From assembly GCA_910586215.1 (NCBI GenBank), contig CAJUGH010000005.1, positions 1-64,000 of the forward strand: 64,000 bases of DNA, given 5' to 3'. The position numbers and the translations under genes are program-made. This DNA is from an uncultured Acetatifactor sp. (GTDB lineage: Bacteria; Bacillota; Clostridia; Lachnospirales; Lachnospiraceae). Every line of letters starts with the position of its first letter. Position 1 is the first letter of the stretch. This document shows, in pieces, positions 1-9,143 of this stretch. The notes under the pieces were generated by a model, which was not told the origin of the DNA, ran no database searches, and saw only the letters and a program-made list of their open reading frames with translations.

Positions 1-39
1 CAACACCCTGATTCACCGGTTCAAATCCGGTCTGCGCCT
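1..39 (+). tRNA. tRNA-Cys (GCA), 3' part only
   Basis: The window opens inside a tRNA. Read backwards from the end: discriminator U at 39, acceptor strand CTGCGCC at 32-38, T arm ACCGG-TTCAAAT-CCGGT at 15-31, variable loop GATTC at 10-14, anticodon 3' strand ACCCT at 5-9 and the end of the anticodon loop CAAC at 1-4. The loop end fits anticodon GCA, and a U discriminator is characteristic of tRNA-Cys. CCA is not encoded. The identity is inferred because the 5' half lies outside the window. Confidence 0.82.
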
Positions 40-45
40 CTGAAG

Positions 46-70
46 AACCCCGATTTATGTGGGGTTTTTT
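46..70 (+). terminator. intrinsic terminator after tRNA-Cys
   Basis: AACCCC at 46-51 pairs with GGGGTT at 61-66 and runs into a stretch of T, seven bases after the tRNA end. Confidence 0.75.
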
Positions 71-770
71 ATTGCTTACTCTTCTCCGGGGATGCGGCGG
101 GAGGACACCGGGCAATATCATTTACATAAGGAACTGCTGTGGTGTGGAAGAGCATCTGGAACTGGCGGTGGCAGAGCGACCGGAGGGACCATTTATTCCA
201 GAAGCACATTGGTTGTTTGAATCCACAATCGACGGCCATTTATTTCAGGACGAAGATGGCAGTCTGTATTTATACTATGTCAGCTGGAGAGAGGGGCATA
301 CCTACGGACTGTATGGCTGTCAGCTGGACAGCGCTGCGCTGGTACCGGTAAAGGATAGCGAGCGGCTGCTCCTTGTGGCGACAGAATCCTATGAATGTCA
401 CCAGGCACCGGTGGTGGAAGCTCCTTATATGATCTGCAGAGAAGGACGTTATTATCTTACTTATTTAGGTAGCCATTATAAAAGCCCGCATTACTGTGTC
501 GCGTATGCAGTCAGCGATACTCCGCTGGGGAAATTCAGCCGCTGCCCGGGAAATCCGCTGCTGGTCGGAAACGGACAGGTAAGCGGGTGCGGCCATCATT
601 GTATTGTGCAGACGCCCGCAGGCGAGTTGTATTTACTATATCACACACATGCATCCCCCGATGGGAAGGTACATCCGCGGCAGCTGGCTTTGGACAGACT
701 TTATTGGGAGGAAGACCGGCTGGTCACTTCCGGACCTTCGACATTGCCTCAGCCTGTGCCGGTAATCTGA
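57..770 (+). pseudogene. 5'-truncated glycoside hydrolase family 43 fragment
   Basis: This reading frame keeps the middle and C-terminal blades of a GH43 five-bladed beta-propeller. Visible family features are IDGHLFQDEDGSLYLYY, EAPYMICREGRYYLTY and the GHHCIV...GELYLLYH segment. The N-terminal 100 or so residues, with the catalytic base Asp, are missing. The first 20-30 codons of the open frame run through the terminator of tRNA-Cys and do not resemble the family, so the apparent start at 57 is not a real one, and no ribosome binding site precedes it. GH43 enzymes cleave arabinose- or xylose-containing plant glycans; this copy should be inactive. The break lies directly behind a tRNA 3' end, which suggests deletion or integration at the tRNA. 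Confidence 0.75.
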
Positions 771-896
771 AAAATGGCAATGCCCGTAATTGCGAACGAT
801 GGATGGGGGCACACGGTATTAGACAGTGTAACGCTGTATGATTACGAAGAGGTGGGGCACCGTATACAGACCCACAGCAGAAGAGAGGAGCATAAG

Positions 897-1373
897 ATGA
901 GACGTAGTGACAGGGAGATAACGGATATCCAGGAGATCCTTGCAGTAATGAAACGGTGCGATGTGTGCCGGCTGGCCTTACATGATGTGGAATATCCCTA
1001 TATCCTGCCGGTTAATTTTGGCATGCAGATAGAGGATGGCCAGGTGATCCTCTATTTCCATGGGGCCAGGGAGGGCAGAAAGTATGATCTGATTGCCAGG
1101 GACAACAGGGCCAGCTTCGAGATGGACTGTTCCCATAAACTGGTCCTGGATCCCCACAAGGGAAACTGTACAATGGAGTATGAAAGTGTGATCGGCCACG
1201 GCAGGATTGAAGTTGTGCCAGAGGCAGAGAAAGAGGATGCCCTGTGTCTGTTGATGCAGCATTACCATGCAGAGGACTTCCAGTATGACCGGGCTGCCAT
1301 ACCACGCACAGAGGTGCTGCGCCTTGTGGTGGAACAGGTAACCGGCAAGGCCCGCAGAAAAAGTGGAAACTGA
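897..1373 (+). CDS. NimA-like / pyridoxamine 5'-phosphate oxidase-fold flavoprotein
   Basis: 158 residues. The start at 897 follows AGAGGAG and gives the usual family opening MRRSDREITDIQEILAVM. The middle carries YPYILPVNFG and YFHGAREGRKYDLI, typical of the split-barrel FMN-binding proteins grouped with 5-nitroimidazole reductase NimA. Many members reduce or bind flavin-linked substrates in the cytoplasm; the substrate here cannot be told. The open frame extends upstream to 774, but the extra part has no homology signature and no ribosome binding site. It is a monocistronic unit closed by a strong terminator. Confidence 0.85.
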   Translation: MRRSDREITDIQEILAVMKRCDVCRLALHDVEYPYILPVNFGMQIEDGQVILYFHGAREGRKYDLIARDNRASFEMDCSHKLVLDPHKGNCTMEYESVIGHGRIEVVPEAEKEDALCLLMQHYHAEDFQYDRAAIPRTEVLRLVVEQVTGKARRKSGN

Positions 1374-1378
1374 TTGTT

Positions 1379-1435
1379 AAGCACATTCATCCAGTATACC
1401 ATACGTTGTGGTGTTTTGGATAAATGTGCTTTTTT
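1379..1435 (+). terminator. intrinsic terminator of the NimA-like gene
   Basis: AAGCACATTCATCC at 1379-1392 pairs with GGATAAATGTGCTT at 1418-1431 with one mismatch, followed by a T run. Confidence 0.9.
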
Positions 1436-1549
1436 GCTGCTTTCTTGATGCCGTTTTGATGCATATGTGCCGTATATTGAAAAGTGAGGGACAGTTAGGA
1501 ATAAGTTGTAATGCCGGAGAAGGTATTGCGTACATAGGAGGGATATGGG

Positions 1550-3997
1550 ATGGCAAAGAGAATATGGAAAGGCATGTCTGCAGCCATACTGGCAGGGATG
1601 GTTATGATGACGGCATGTGCGGCAGGATCCTTCTGGGAAGAGGATCCGCATATCCATAAGGGCCAGGAGGACCAGACCATAGTGGGACATCATGCCGAAG
1701 AAGCAGAAGAGACCTGGAAGGGGCAGGAGCCCCAGAAAGAGAGGGCGATTCACAAAGAGGAAAAGACCCAGGAAGACCAAGAGGATCCAGGGGGCCAGGG
1801 AAGTCGGGAGGAGTCTTTCTCCTGGCCCAGGGTAGCGGCCCTTTCTGGGGATATGTGGATAAGCGGCGTGATGAACTCTGAGGGCTGTTACTGTATATAT
1901 GACGGACATTCTTTCGGCTATATGACTGAGACAGGGGAAGAGATCACACCGTTTATCTATGAGGAAGCTACAGCCTTTTCCGAGGGGCTGGCCTGTGTGT
2001 ACATGGATGGAAAATATGGTTATATCGGCAAAAATGGGGAGACAGTGCTTCCCTTTGTGTATGATCAGGCCTCTCCTTTCTCCGAGAGACTGGCCTATTT
2101 TTGTATGGGAGGAGAATATGGGTTCATGAACCGGGAGGGTGAGGTGGTCCTGCAATTGGATTGTGACAGCGTCAGTTCCTTTAAGGAAGGACGTGCTTAT
2201 TTCAGCGTGGACGGCAGGTACGGTTATGTGGATCAAAACGGGAGGATCCTGGTGGAGCCGGTGTATGAAGATGCAGGATATTTCCGGCATGGGCGGGCAG
2301 TGGTGGCAAAAGAGGGCAGGTATGGGGTAATTGGGACAGAGGGGGAGGAGATCATTGCTCCCGAATATGACTGGATCGAGGTACATGAAGACTATATTTT
2401 TGCGGAAAGGGAAGGATATCCTGTCTGTTTTGACTGGAGCGGGGAACGCTGCCTACAGGGAGCCTGGGAGGATATCAGGGTATGGGACGGTGGGTTATTC
2501 ACCGTGAAGAAGAATGGAAGGTTTGGACTGGCAGACAGGCAGGAACGGATACTCTTGGAACCAGAATATGATGCGGTCTACCCGATTCCTGGAAAAGAGA
2601 TGGCAATCGTGAAAAAGGAGGATCTTTTTGGCGTATTGGATTTCCAAGGAAACGAAAGGGTACCGTTCCTGTATCACTGGATGACTTATGAAGCCAGAGA
2701 TACAAAAGAAGGCTTGCAGGTCATGTGCAAAATTCCCCTGGAGGAGGGGGAAGATGGGAAAGGGTATCAGGAGAAATACGGGTACCTGGCATGGCAGGAT
2801 GCCACAGCATCTGATATGGCAGGACACACGGGTGCGGGCGGGGAAGAAGGCAGGAAAACATACAGTATAGAACCAGAAGGGGCATACAGGATGACAATTC
2901 CTGTGAATTACGATTTCCTATCTTCTTTTGTGAATGGCAGGGCTGTAGCAGGGCTTGGGGGGAAATACGGTATTATTCGGGAGGACGGTGTGCTGGAATA
3001 TCCCATTCAGTATGATCTGGCAGAAGTGTTTGAGGATGGTTCCCTGGCAGTTGGAACAGGGAATGGTATCGAACTGAGATCCTGGGACGGGACCCTGCTT
3101 CACACGGGCCATTATGATGCCATCTCTGCCATGGGGGAAGGATACCGGGTAGAGAAGGATGGAAAATATGGATTTCTGGACAGCAGGGGAAAGTTGGTAG
3201 TTCCCTTGATATATGATTCCTGTACTTACCTGGCGGACAATCTATGCCGTATGTCCAGACACGGGACCGGGACAAGGAAGATTCTGGTGAAAACGCAGGA
3301 TGGCCAGGAAAGGGTCTGGAGTGGTGCAGAGGATGTATTGTTCCAGAACCAGATCACCCCCAGGGTGAAAGAATATGCGGAATTTACACGGAATGTCCTC
3401 ATCAGCACGGAAGGAGGCGATTACCATACAGACATGGAGGAACTTCGGTCTTACAGGAGGTTCAGCAAGCTTTACCGCATGGAAGGTAGTGGGGGATTAT
3501 TGCTGTATTTTTATGCAGAGCCTTATGAGCAGATGACGTTCCCCATGTCTCACAGCGGTTTTTTCCTGCTGGAGAATGGACAGGTCAAGGAACTTGTGAC
3601 AGGCTATGAGTGCGGAGGATCCATGCGGGGGGACTATATCTGCTTCTGGTATGACACAGCCAAGTCTGTGCAAAAGCCGGGTACCCGTGGAAGCTGGGGT
3701 GGTTTTGGCGGATATGCATACAGTGGGTATATTGTGCATGCACTACGGGATAATGGTGTGGCAGAGTTCACATCCATTTACCGGGTAGACCAGACCAGCG
3801 GAAATTATGGGAAGGAAGAACTCCTGGAACATGCAGGGCTATTCTATGATGGGGAGGGGAATCCTTACACGGAGGAATCTATCCTGCAAGCGGGCACTGT
3901 CACGGCATACGAAGTGGATGGGGAGCGGACGACAAAGGAGCATTATGAAGAGGTAAGTTCCAGGTACCTGTATAGGAATGCCCTGGATGCGTTTTAG
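1550..3997 (+). CDS. WG-repeat surface lipoprotein
   Basis: 815 residues, start preceded by AGGAGG. Residues 1-22 form a signal peptide ending in a lipobox (MTAC) with the lipidated Cys at 23, so the protein should be anchored on the outer face of the membrane. A charged Glu/Lys/Gln-rich linker follows to about residue 85. The rest consists of WG (KWG) beta repeats of 20-30 residues, recognisable as GKYGYIGKNGE, GRYGYVDQNGRI, GRYGVIGTEGEEI and GKYGFLDSRGKLV, in a first block at about 100-360 and a second at about 440-600. The last 200 residues have no repeat and are not recognised. WG-repeat proteins have no single known function; ligand or surface binding is usual speculation. It lies alone between two terminators or convergent genes. 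Confidence 0.85.
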   Translation: MAKRIWKGMSAAILAGMVMMTACAAGSFWEEDPHIHKGQEDQTIVGHHAEEAEETWKGQEPQKERAIHKEEKTQEDQEDPGGQGSREESFSWPRVAALSGDMWISGVMNSEGCYCIYDGHSFGYMTETGEEITPFIYEEATAFSEGLACVYMDGKYGYIGKNGETVLPFVYDQASPFSERLAYFCMGGEYGFMNREGEVVLQLDCDSVSSFKEGRAYFSVDGRYGYVDQNGRILVEPVYEDAGYFRHGRAVVAKEGRYGVIGTEGEEIIAPEYDWIEVHEDYIFAEREGYPVCFDWSGERCLQGAWEDIRVWDGGLFTVKKNGRFGLADRQERILLEPEYDAVYPIPGKEMAIVKKEDLFGVLDFQGNERVPFLYHWMTYEARDTKEGLQVMCKIPLEEGEDGKGYQEKYGYLAWQDATASDMAGHTGAGGEEGRKTYSIEPEGAYRMTIPVNYDFLSSFVNGRAVAGLGGKYGIIREDGVLEYPIQYDLAEVFEDGSLAVGTGNGIELRSWDGTLLHTGHYDAISAMGEGYRVEKDGKYGFLDSRGKLVVPLIYDSCTYLADNLCRMSRHGTGTRKILVKTQDGQERVWSGAEDVLFQNQITPRVKEYAEFTRNVLISTEGGDYHTDMEELRSYRRFSKLYRMEGSGGLLLYFYAEPYEQMTFPMSHSGFFLLENGQVKELVTGYECGGSMRGDYICFWYDTAKSVQKPGTRGSWGGFGGYAYSGYIVHALRDNGVAEFTSIYRVDQTSGNYGKEELLEHAGLFYDGEGNPYTEESILQAGTVTAYEVDGERTTKEHYEEVSSRYLYRNALDAF

Positions 3998-4093
3998 TAC
4001 GGGACACGGGTATGCTATTGCAGGAATGTACTTCTTTCCAGCTCACATGGAACGGCAATGGACTGTAAATGGCAAGACAGGGAATCCTCTGGA

Positions 4094-6697
4094 TTACCAT
4101 TCCAAAGGATTTCCTGCATGGGCGACCAGGGTTTCATACCAGAACTGGCCGGTCTGTGCCGTGGCAGCATCCAACGGGATCTTGCCCTTTGTCTGCAACA
4201 GATCTTCACACAGGAGGGCCATGACCTTTCCTTCCAGGCCGGTCTCTCCTCCCTGGGCAAAGCGGTCCAGGCAGTAGGAGAGGGTGTATCCTCCATAATA
4301 GAGAAGTTCATGCCAGTCTCCTGGATGGGCATCCAGATAATCCTGGGGATTGGAGGATGTGCCAGGGGCAGAACAGACAGCCTGCAGGAGGGCAGATACA
4401 ATGGCATCCGTGTCTAGGTCACTGTATTGTATGGCCTGTTGGTAACAGTTCTGTTTCTGGGGCAGGATGAATTTCTGGCTGTCTATTCCGTCATCGGCTA
4501 TCTGGGGTGGGAATTTTGCGCGGATGTCCGGAACAAAATAACTGCCATCCCGGGGCTGCCAGTATTCTGCCAGGTGGTACCCTTCCTGGTCCAGGTCGAA
4601 AGTTATTGCCACTGGGATATGGTTTCCCCCGGTTTCCTGTATACCTTCCTGGGAAATGGCATATTCCTGGTAGAGTGCCCATCCATAGAAAGTGACACGG
4701 TGGGTGGCAGCATTGGAAGCTGGCGTTGCAGATACTGTCTGAAGCAGATAAAAATCACAGCACGCAAAGTCGTAATCATCCGGATGGATGGAGGCATCCT
4801 GCTGTAGGATGGCATCCCGTATGGCGGAGGCACTGTCGGGATCCAGGGCTTCTGAGGGCATATCGGGAGAGTCGGCATCAGTCTCGGCAGGATCTGCAGC
4901 ATCCATTGTCTCCACTGCCTCCGGGGGAACATCTGGCCCGTTGGCAGGACTATTCCGCTGGCGTTCCAGTTCTGCCAGGTCGGAAGGTACGTAATCCACG
5001 GCAAGCTGTTCCTCCCTGGACAGGCCATTGTACCAGTACAGCCACTGAAGAGTTTCCTCAGACAGATCCCCTGTACTGTACATGTGATCATGATAGCGAA
5101 TCTGGCTGCCGTCACCGCTGCGGGCTTCGAAGAGCATCCATTTTCCCTCCAGGCAGATTTCCAGGGTATCCTCCTCCCTATACAGGTAAGGATAGCCGGT
5201 GCCGAAATTGGACTGGTCGTTTTCCAGTGGAATCTCCGTGCCGCTTACCGTGGAGGTAATCTCCCCGTCCGGATCTTCCGGATGGGTGGTTCTGGTACTT
5301 TCCAGGCCGGTATCGTAATAATACCTGTCATCTACCATGACCATGGGGATGACGGCATATCCCACAAGGTCTGATTCTCCCCCCACAGAGTCAGCGATCC
5401 GCACAGTGACGCCCCTGGCCTGGACATACACAGTGATATCCTCGTCCGTTGGGTTATCCACGGACACGCCGATCCGGTACCAGGCATTCTTCCGGGCCTG
5501 GATTTTCACAGGCATGCCAGGAGTCATATAGGTGGGGGCATAGAGACTGCCACCTGTGGGATCTTCCGGTATATTCCCTGGATTTCCCCATGAATCACTT
5601 ACGGAATGCTCCGCGGGAAGCAGTACCACCTGGGTGTCGCCCAGGCCGCCAGCAGCAAAGAGCACTACCCTGTTATGGTGGGGGGAGATCTCTTCCTCCG
5701 AATAATAGAAGCCCTGTTCGCTGTGGGCAGGAACCAGGATCCCGATCCGGAAGGTATCCTCCCTGGGGTTGGTCAGGAAACAGACAGCGGCCAGGATACA
5801 GGCAGACAGGGCTGCCAATAGGAGCCAGAAGGCTGGCTTTTTGTAGTGGAGGATGGTTTTTACCCGCTTTCTCACGCCTACTTCCCCAAAAGCCAGGGGA
5901 CAGGCCAGGATCATGCGCTGTCCTGTGCTGCAGGATACCAGGGCGCGGGAATAGGCTTTCTTCCAGGCCATGTCACAGGTTCTGATGACTCTCTCATCGC
6001 AGGCCATTTCAATGTCCCGGCTAAACAGCAGGTAGGCAGCCCACATAAGGGGGTTCATCCAGTGCAGTACAAGTAGCAGGAAGCCCAGGGGTTTCCACCA
6101 GTGATCCCTGCGCTGTAAATGTGCCTGTTCATGGGCCAGCACATAGTCAATGTAGGCGGGATCCAGGCCGGAGGGGAGATAGATGCGGGGCCGCACAACC
6201 CCCAGGATAAAAGGTGACGACACCCTGTCACAGATCCAGGCCTGATCTCCCAGGCGGACGGCTTCCCGCACCTGGAGGCGGATCCGCAGGAAACTGAAGA
6301 TCCCGAATCCGGCAAGGATGGCAGCACCGATTGCCCAGAGGATACCGGCCAGGTATGTCAGCACATGCAGGGGATTGACACTGGCAATGGGATCCGGTGC
6401 AAACATTTGTCCCAGCACCGGGTTTATGGCGCTGTTTAAGAATGGAATACCGCTGTCCACGGCAGGTTCCTGGGCATACCGGACAGTGGAGGGGGACAGG
6501 ACTTCCGCACTGGGAACCAGGCTGAAAGGGCTTTCCGGGAAAAAGGGGCAGGCCAGCCGGATGGCTACCAGCGCCCAGAGGATACAGCATACCCACCTGG
6601 GCGCTTTTTTCAGCAGCAGGCGCAGCACCATCACGGCCAGGACCAGCCAGCTTGCGGCAATGCTTGTATTCAGTAATCTTAGGAACAGGGTATCCAT
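4094..6697 (-). CDS. BlaR1/MecR1-type M56 membrane metalloprotease with a large extracellular domain
   Basis: 867 residues. The first 310 form the M56 antirepressor core: membrane helices near 10-30, 35-60, 112-137 and 205-225, and the zinc motif HEQAH at 189-193 with the later EMACDE segment. Another helix follows the conserved KRVKTIL stretch. The remaining 550 residues should be outside the cell and do not show the penicillin-binding sensor domain of true BlaR1; no SxxK or KTG motif is evident. Related proteins cleave a BlaI-family repressor after sensing a signal. It starts 15 bases after the blaI-like stop and is preceded by GGAGG, so the two are one operon. The signal is unknown and may not be a beta-lactam. 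Confidence 0.85.
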   Translation of the reverse strand: MDTLFLRLLNTSIAASWLVLAVMVLRLLLKKAPRWVCCILWALVAIRLACPFFPESPFSLVPSAEVLSPSTVRYAQEPAVDSGIPFLNSAINPVLGQMFAPDPIASVNPLHVLTYLAGILWAIGAAILAGFGIFSFLRIRLQVREAVRLGDQAWICDRVSSPFILGVVRPRIYLPSGLDPAYIDYVLAHEQAHLQRRDHWWKPLGFLLLVLHWMNPLMWAAYLLFSRDIEMACDERVIRTCDMAWKKAYSRALVSCSTGQRMILACPLAFGEVGVRKRVKTILHYKKPAFWLLLAALSACILAAVCFLTNPREDTFRIGILVPAHSEQGFYYSEEEISPHHNRVVLFAAGGLGDTQVVLLPAEHSVSDSWGNPGNIPEDPTGGSLYAPTYMTPGMPVKIQARKNAWYRIGVSVDNPTDEDITVYVQARGVTVRIADSVGGESDLVGYAVIPMVMVDDRYYYDTGLESTRTTHPEDPDGEITSTVSGTEIPLENDQSNFGTGYPYLYREEDTLEICLEGKWMLFEARSGDGSQIRYHDHMYSTGDLSEETLQWLYWYNGLSREEQLAVDYVPSDLAELERQRNSPANGPDVPPEAVETMDAADPAETDADSPDMPSEALDPDSASAIRDAILQQDASIHPDDYDFACCDFYLLQTVSATPASNAATHRVTFYGWALYQEYAISQEGIQETGGNHIPVAITFDLDQEGYHLAEYWQPRDGSYFVPDIRAKFPPQIADDGIDSQKFILPQKQNCYQQAIQYSDLDTDAIVSALLQAVCSAPGTSSNPQDYLDAHPGDWHELLYYGGYTLSYCLDRFAQGGETGLEGKVMALLCEDLLQTKGKIPLDAATAQTGQFWYETLVAHAGNPLEW

Positions 6698-6712
6698 ATT
6701 TATTCCTCCGTT

Positions 6713-7066
6713 TTATGCCTGGTCTATGATCCGGCGGATCTCATCGGCCTCCTCCTGGGTCAGGGCACGTCCTTTGGTGAAGGCAGCCAGGAAGGCCGGC
6801 AGGGATCCTGCGAAGGTGTCCTCCACAAACCGTCTGCTCTGCAGGGAATGGAACTGCTGGCGGGAGAGCAGGCTGGTGACGGTTCCCTTGTTGTTCTCAA
6901 ACAGGCCTTTGTCGCACAGCCGCTTTAGGACGGTGTGGGTAGTGGTCCGCTTCCAGCCAAAGGCATCCCCGGCCAGTTTCACCAGTTGGGAGGATGTCAC
7001 GGGTTCCGTTTCCCAGATCATGTCCGCAAACCGGGATTCAATGATACCAAGTTGTATTTCTGCCAT
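6713..7066 (-). CDS. BlaI/MecI/CopY-family transcriptional repressor
   Basis: 117 residues from ATG at 7066 (a GTG directly upstream at 7069 is also possible); AGGAGG precedes it. The N-terminal winged helix is clear: LGIIESRFADMIWE, then SSQLVKLAGDAFGWKRTTTHTVLKRLCDKGLF, the family recognition helix and wing. The C-terminal part with ALTQEEADEIRRII matches the dimerisation region cut by BlaR1-type proteases. Its promoter carries two dyads, which fits autorepression. Partner of the downstream M56 protease. Confidence 0.92.
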   Translation of the reverse strand: MAEIQLGIIESRFADMIWETEPVTSSQLVKLAGDAFGWKRTTTHTVLKRLCDKGLFENNKGTVTSLLSRQQFHSLQSRRFVEDTFAGSLPAFLAAFTKGRALTQEEADEIRRIIDQA

Positions 7067-7096
7067 CACGATACCTCCTGCTTTTTTCTTTAAAGG

Positions 7097-7151
7097 GACT
7101 ACTCTATGTAGTCTATGTGGACATACTACAATATGTAGTCTGTCCTGTCAA
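7097..7151 (-). promoter_or_regulatory. blaI-blaR1 promoter with two operator dyads
   Basis: On the minus strand TTGACA (7146-7151) and TAGTAT (7123-7128) are spaced by 17 bases. Dyad ACTACA-ATA-TGTAGT at 7125-7139 sits between and over these boxes. A second dyad, GACTAC-TCTAT-GTAGTC at 7097-7113, lies downstream, its centre 27 bases away. Both contain the TAC...GTA core of Bla-box operators. Confidence 0.85.
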
Positions 7152-7178
7152 GTATATTTCTGAGAAAAAAATTTCAAG

Positions 7179-7204
7179 GGAAAATTTTCCGGGAAATTTT
7201 TCCC
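7179..7204. promoter_or_regulatory. two adjacent palindromes upstream of the sugar operon
   Basis: GGAAAATTTTCC (7179-7190, perfect) is followed at once by GGGAAA-TT-TTTCCC (7191-7204). A TATAAT box at 7250-7255 and the permease start lie downstream. They may be operator sites for the sugar operon; the regulator is not in the window. Confidence 0.4.
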
Positions 7205-7297
7205 GTTTATACCACAAAAAATTCCCTATCTGGAGCATGCTACTTTCCCTATAATAGAATCATCAAACAAAGACCAACTACACAGGGAGGGAAAGGG

Positions 7298-7930
7298 ATG
7301 GACACGAAAAAGGCATCCGGGACTGCCGGGAGGAAGAAGGAGAATTTCTGGCAGAACATGTTCAAACACAAGGGGCTGTACCTGATGGCACTTCCAGGAA
7401 TTATCTGGTTTGTACTGTTCAAGTATGTTCCCCTGGCCGGTTCGGTCATTGCCTTTATGGATTATGACATTTATAAAGGGATCGGTGGTAGCAAGTTTGC
7501 AGGGCTGAAACATTTCGCTCATTTCTTTAAGTTCCCGGAGTTCGGGCAGATCTTCCGGAATACGGCCATCCTGGGTGCCTACGATGTGCTGATTGTATTC
7601 CCGATCCCCATTCTCCTGGCTATCCTGATGAACGAGGTGCGGGGGGCTAAGTATAAGAAGGCTGTACAGACAGCAGTATATGTGCCTCATTTCCTGTCCT
7701 GGGTTATCATCGGCGGTATCTTTACCACACTGCTCTCACCCAACACGGGAATCATTAATTACATCCGGCAGATGATGGGAATGGATTCCATCTACTATAT
7801 GGCCAGTGAAAAACATATCCGCGGGATCCTGGTCATTGCCAGTATCTGGAAGGAAATGGGATGGAGTTCCATCGTCTACCTGGCAGCCATTGCAGGTATA
7901 GACCCGGCCTTATACGAGGAGGATTCGTGA
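7298..7930 (+). pseudogene. 3'-truncated carbohydrate ABC transporter permease (LplB/MalF type)
   Basis: 210 residues against about 300 for the family. The start follows GGGAGGG and gives the usual N-terminus with LYLMALPGIIWFVLFKYVPL. Four membrane segments remain. The frame ends exactly in the EAA loop (GIDPALYE, then EDS and stop), which would contact the ATPase, and the last two helices are gone. The stop overlaps the start of the lactonase gene (TGATG). No solute-binding protein, second permease or ATPase follows. It is probably a remnant left by a deletion that kept the promoter for the catabolic genes behind it. Confidence 0.8.
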
Positions 7931-8916
7931 TGCGGGATACAAAGCTTTTCAGTGTGCTGCCGGAATACGTCTGTACGCCGGACGGCATGGCAATAGACAG
8001 ACATGGGAACCTGATACTGTCCTGCCCTAATTATGCCAGGGATGACTGGTCGGGGATGGTACTTAGGCTTGACAGGCAGGGGAAGGCAGAGAAATGGTTT
8101 GACGTGCCAGTACATCCTGAGACAAAGGTGGCCCGCAACATGGGCATTGCCTTTGATAGGGAGTGGAACATCTACCTGTGCGATAACCAGGGCTGGAGCG
8201 AGAGACCGGAGCTGCTCTACAAGGGACGTGTGCTGAAGCTTAAGGTGACGGACCAGGGGGAGATCCTGGAGACCACTGTGGTGGCAGACGGCATGGAACA
8301 TCCCAACGGAATCCGGGTGAAGGACGGCTATATGTATGTGACCCAGAGTTACCTGCATCCGGAAAAACGGGAAGATGGGAAGCTGGTGAGTTGCGTGTAT
8401 CGCTTTGGGCTGGAGGAGAGGGACATCCATGTGACAAATACCCTGGCAGATCCCCACATTTTTGCCACCTTTGTGTCCCAGAACCCGGATTGCCAGTATG
8501 GGGCAGACGGCATTGTGTTTGACAAGGCAGGGAACCTGTATGTGGGCAATTTCGGGGACGGTGCCGTGTACCGGATCACCTTCAGGGAAGATGGAAGCCT
8601 CGGGGAGAATGAGATTTTTGCCCAGGATCCGGCCCAGCTGCAGAGCACGGACGGCATGATCTTCGATGAGGAGGGCAATCTGTACATTGCTGATTTTTCT
8701 GCCAATGCCATTGCGAAGGTCACCCCTGATGGCAGGGTGGAGCGGATCGCCCAGAGTCCGGACTGCACTGGTGTGGATGGAGGCCTGGACCAGCCGGGGG
8801 AACCGATTGTGTGGGACGGGCGGCTGATTGTGTCATGCTTCGACCTGGTTACAGGCCCGGACAAGGTGAATTCCAAACATGAAATGCCGGCCACCCTGGT
8901 GCAGATGACGCTCTGA
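7930..8916 (+). CDS. SMP-30/gluconolactonase-like sugar lactonase
   Basis: 328 residues. ATG at 7930 overlaps the permease stop and is preceded by GAGGAGG. The sequence is a six-bladed propeller with repeated motifs: PDGMAIDRHGNLILSCPN, NPNGIRVKDGYMYVT (as HPNGIRV), ADGIVFDKAGNLYVGNFGDG and TDGMIFDEEGNLYIADFSAN. These match calcium-dependent SMP-30/gluconolactonase/LRE proteins that open sugar lactones. Together with the kinase and aldolase behind it, it suggests a route in which a sugar is oxidised to a lactone or an aldonate is processed. The frame continues upstream to 7861, but that part is inside the permease. Confidence 0.85.
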   Translation: MRDTKLFSVLPEYVCTPDGMAIDRHGNLILSCPNYARDDWSGMVLRLDRQGKAEKWFDVPVHPETKVARNMGIAFDREWNIYLCDNQGWSERPELLYKGRVLKLKVTDQGEILETTVVADGMEHPNGIRVKDGYMYVTQSYLHPEKREDGKLVSCVYRFGLEERDIHVTNTLADPHIFATFVSQNPDCQYGADGIVFDKAGNLYVGNFGDGAVYRITFREDGSLGENEIFAQDPAQLQSTDGMIFDEEGNLYIADFSANAIAKVTPDGRVERIAQSPDCTGVDGGLDQPGEPIVWDGRLIVSCFDLVTGPDKVNSKHEMPATLVQMTL

Positions 8917-9143
8917 TTCCCGCAGGCAGTGGTCCAGGCGTTGGCGGCCCTTGTTTAGGACGGACCGAAGCGGAGGACACATACCCGCAGCTTGCTGCTG
9001 GGTTGTTAACTGGAAGGACCTTAGGAGGAACCAGGAAACCAGGGATGTTGCATGCCACAGTGGAAGCAGCATCGGACAGGCGGCACTACAGGGACAGGGC
9101 CAGATTTTTGGCTGGAAGGCATAAAAGGAGAAGGAGGCAGGGG

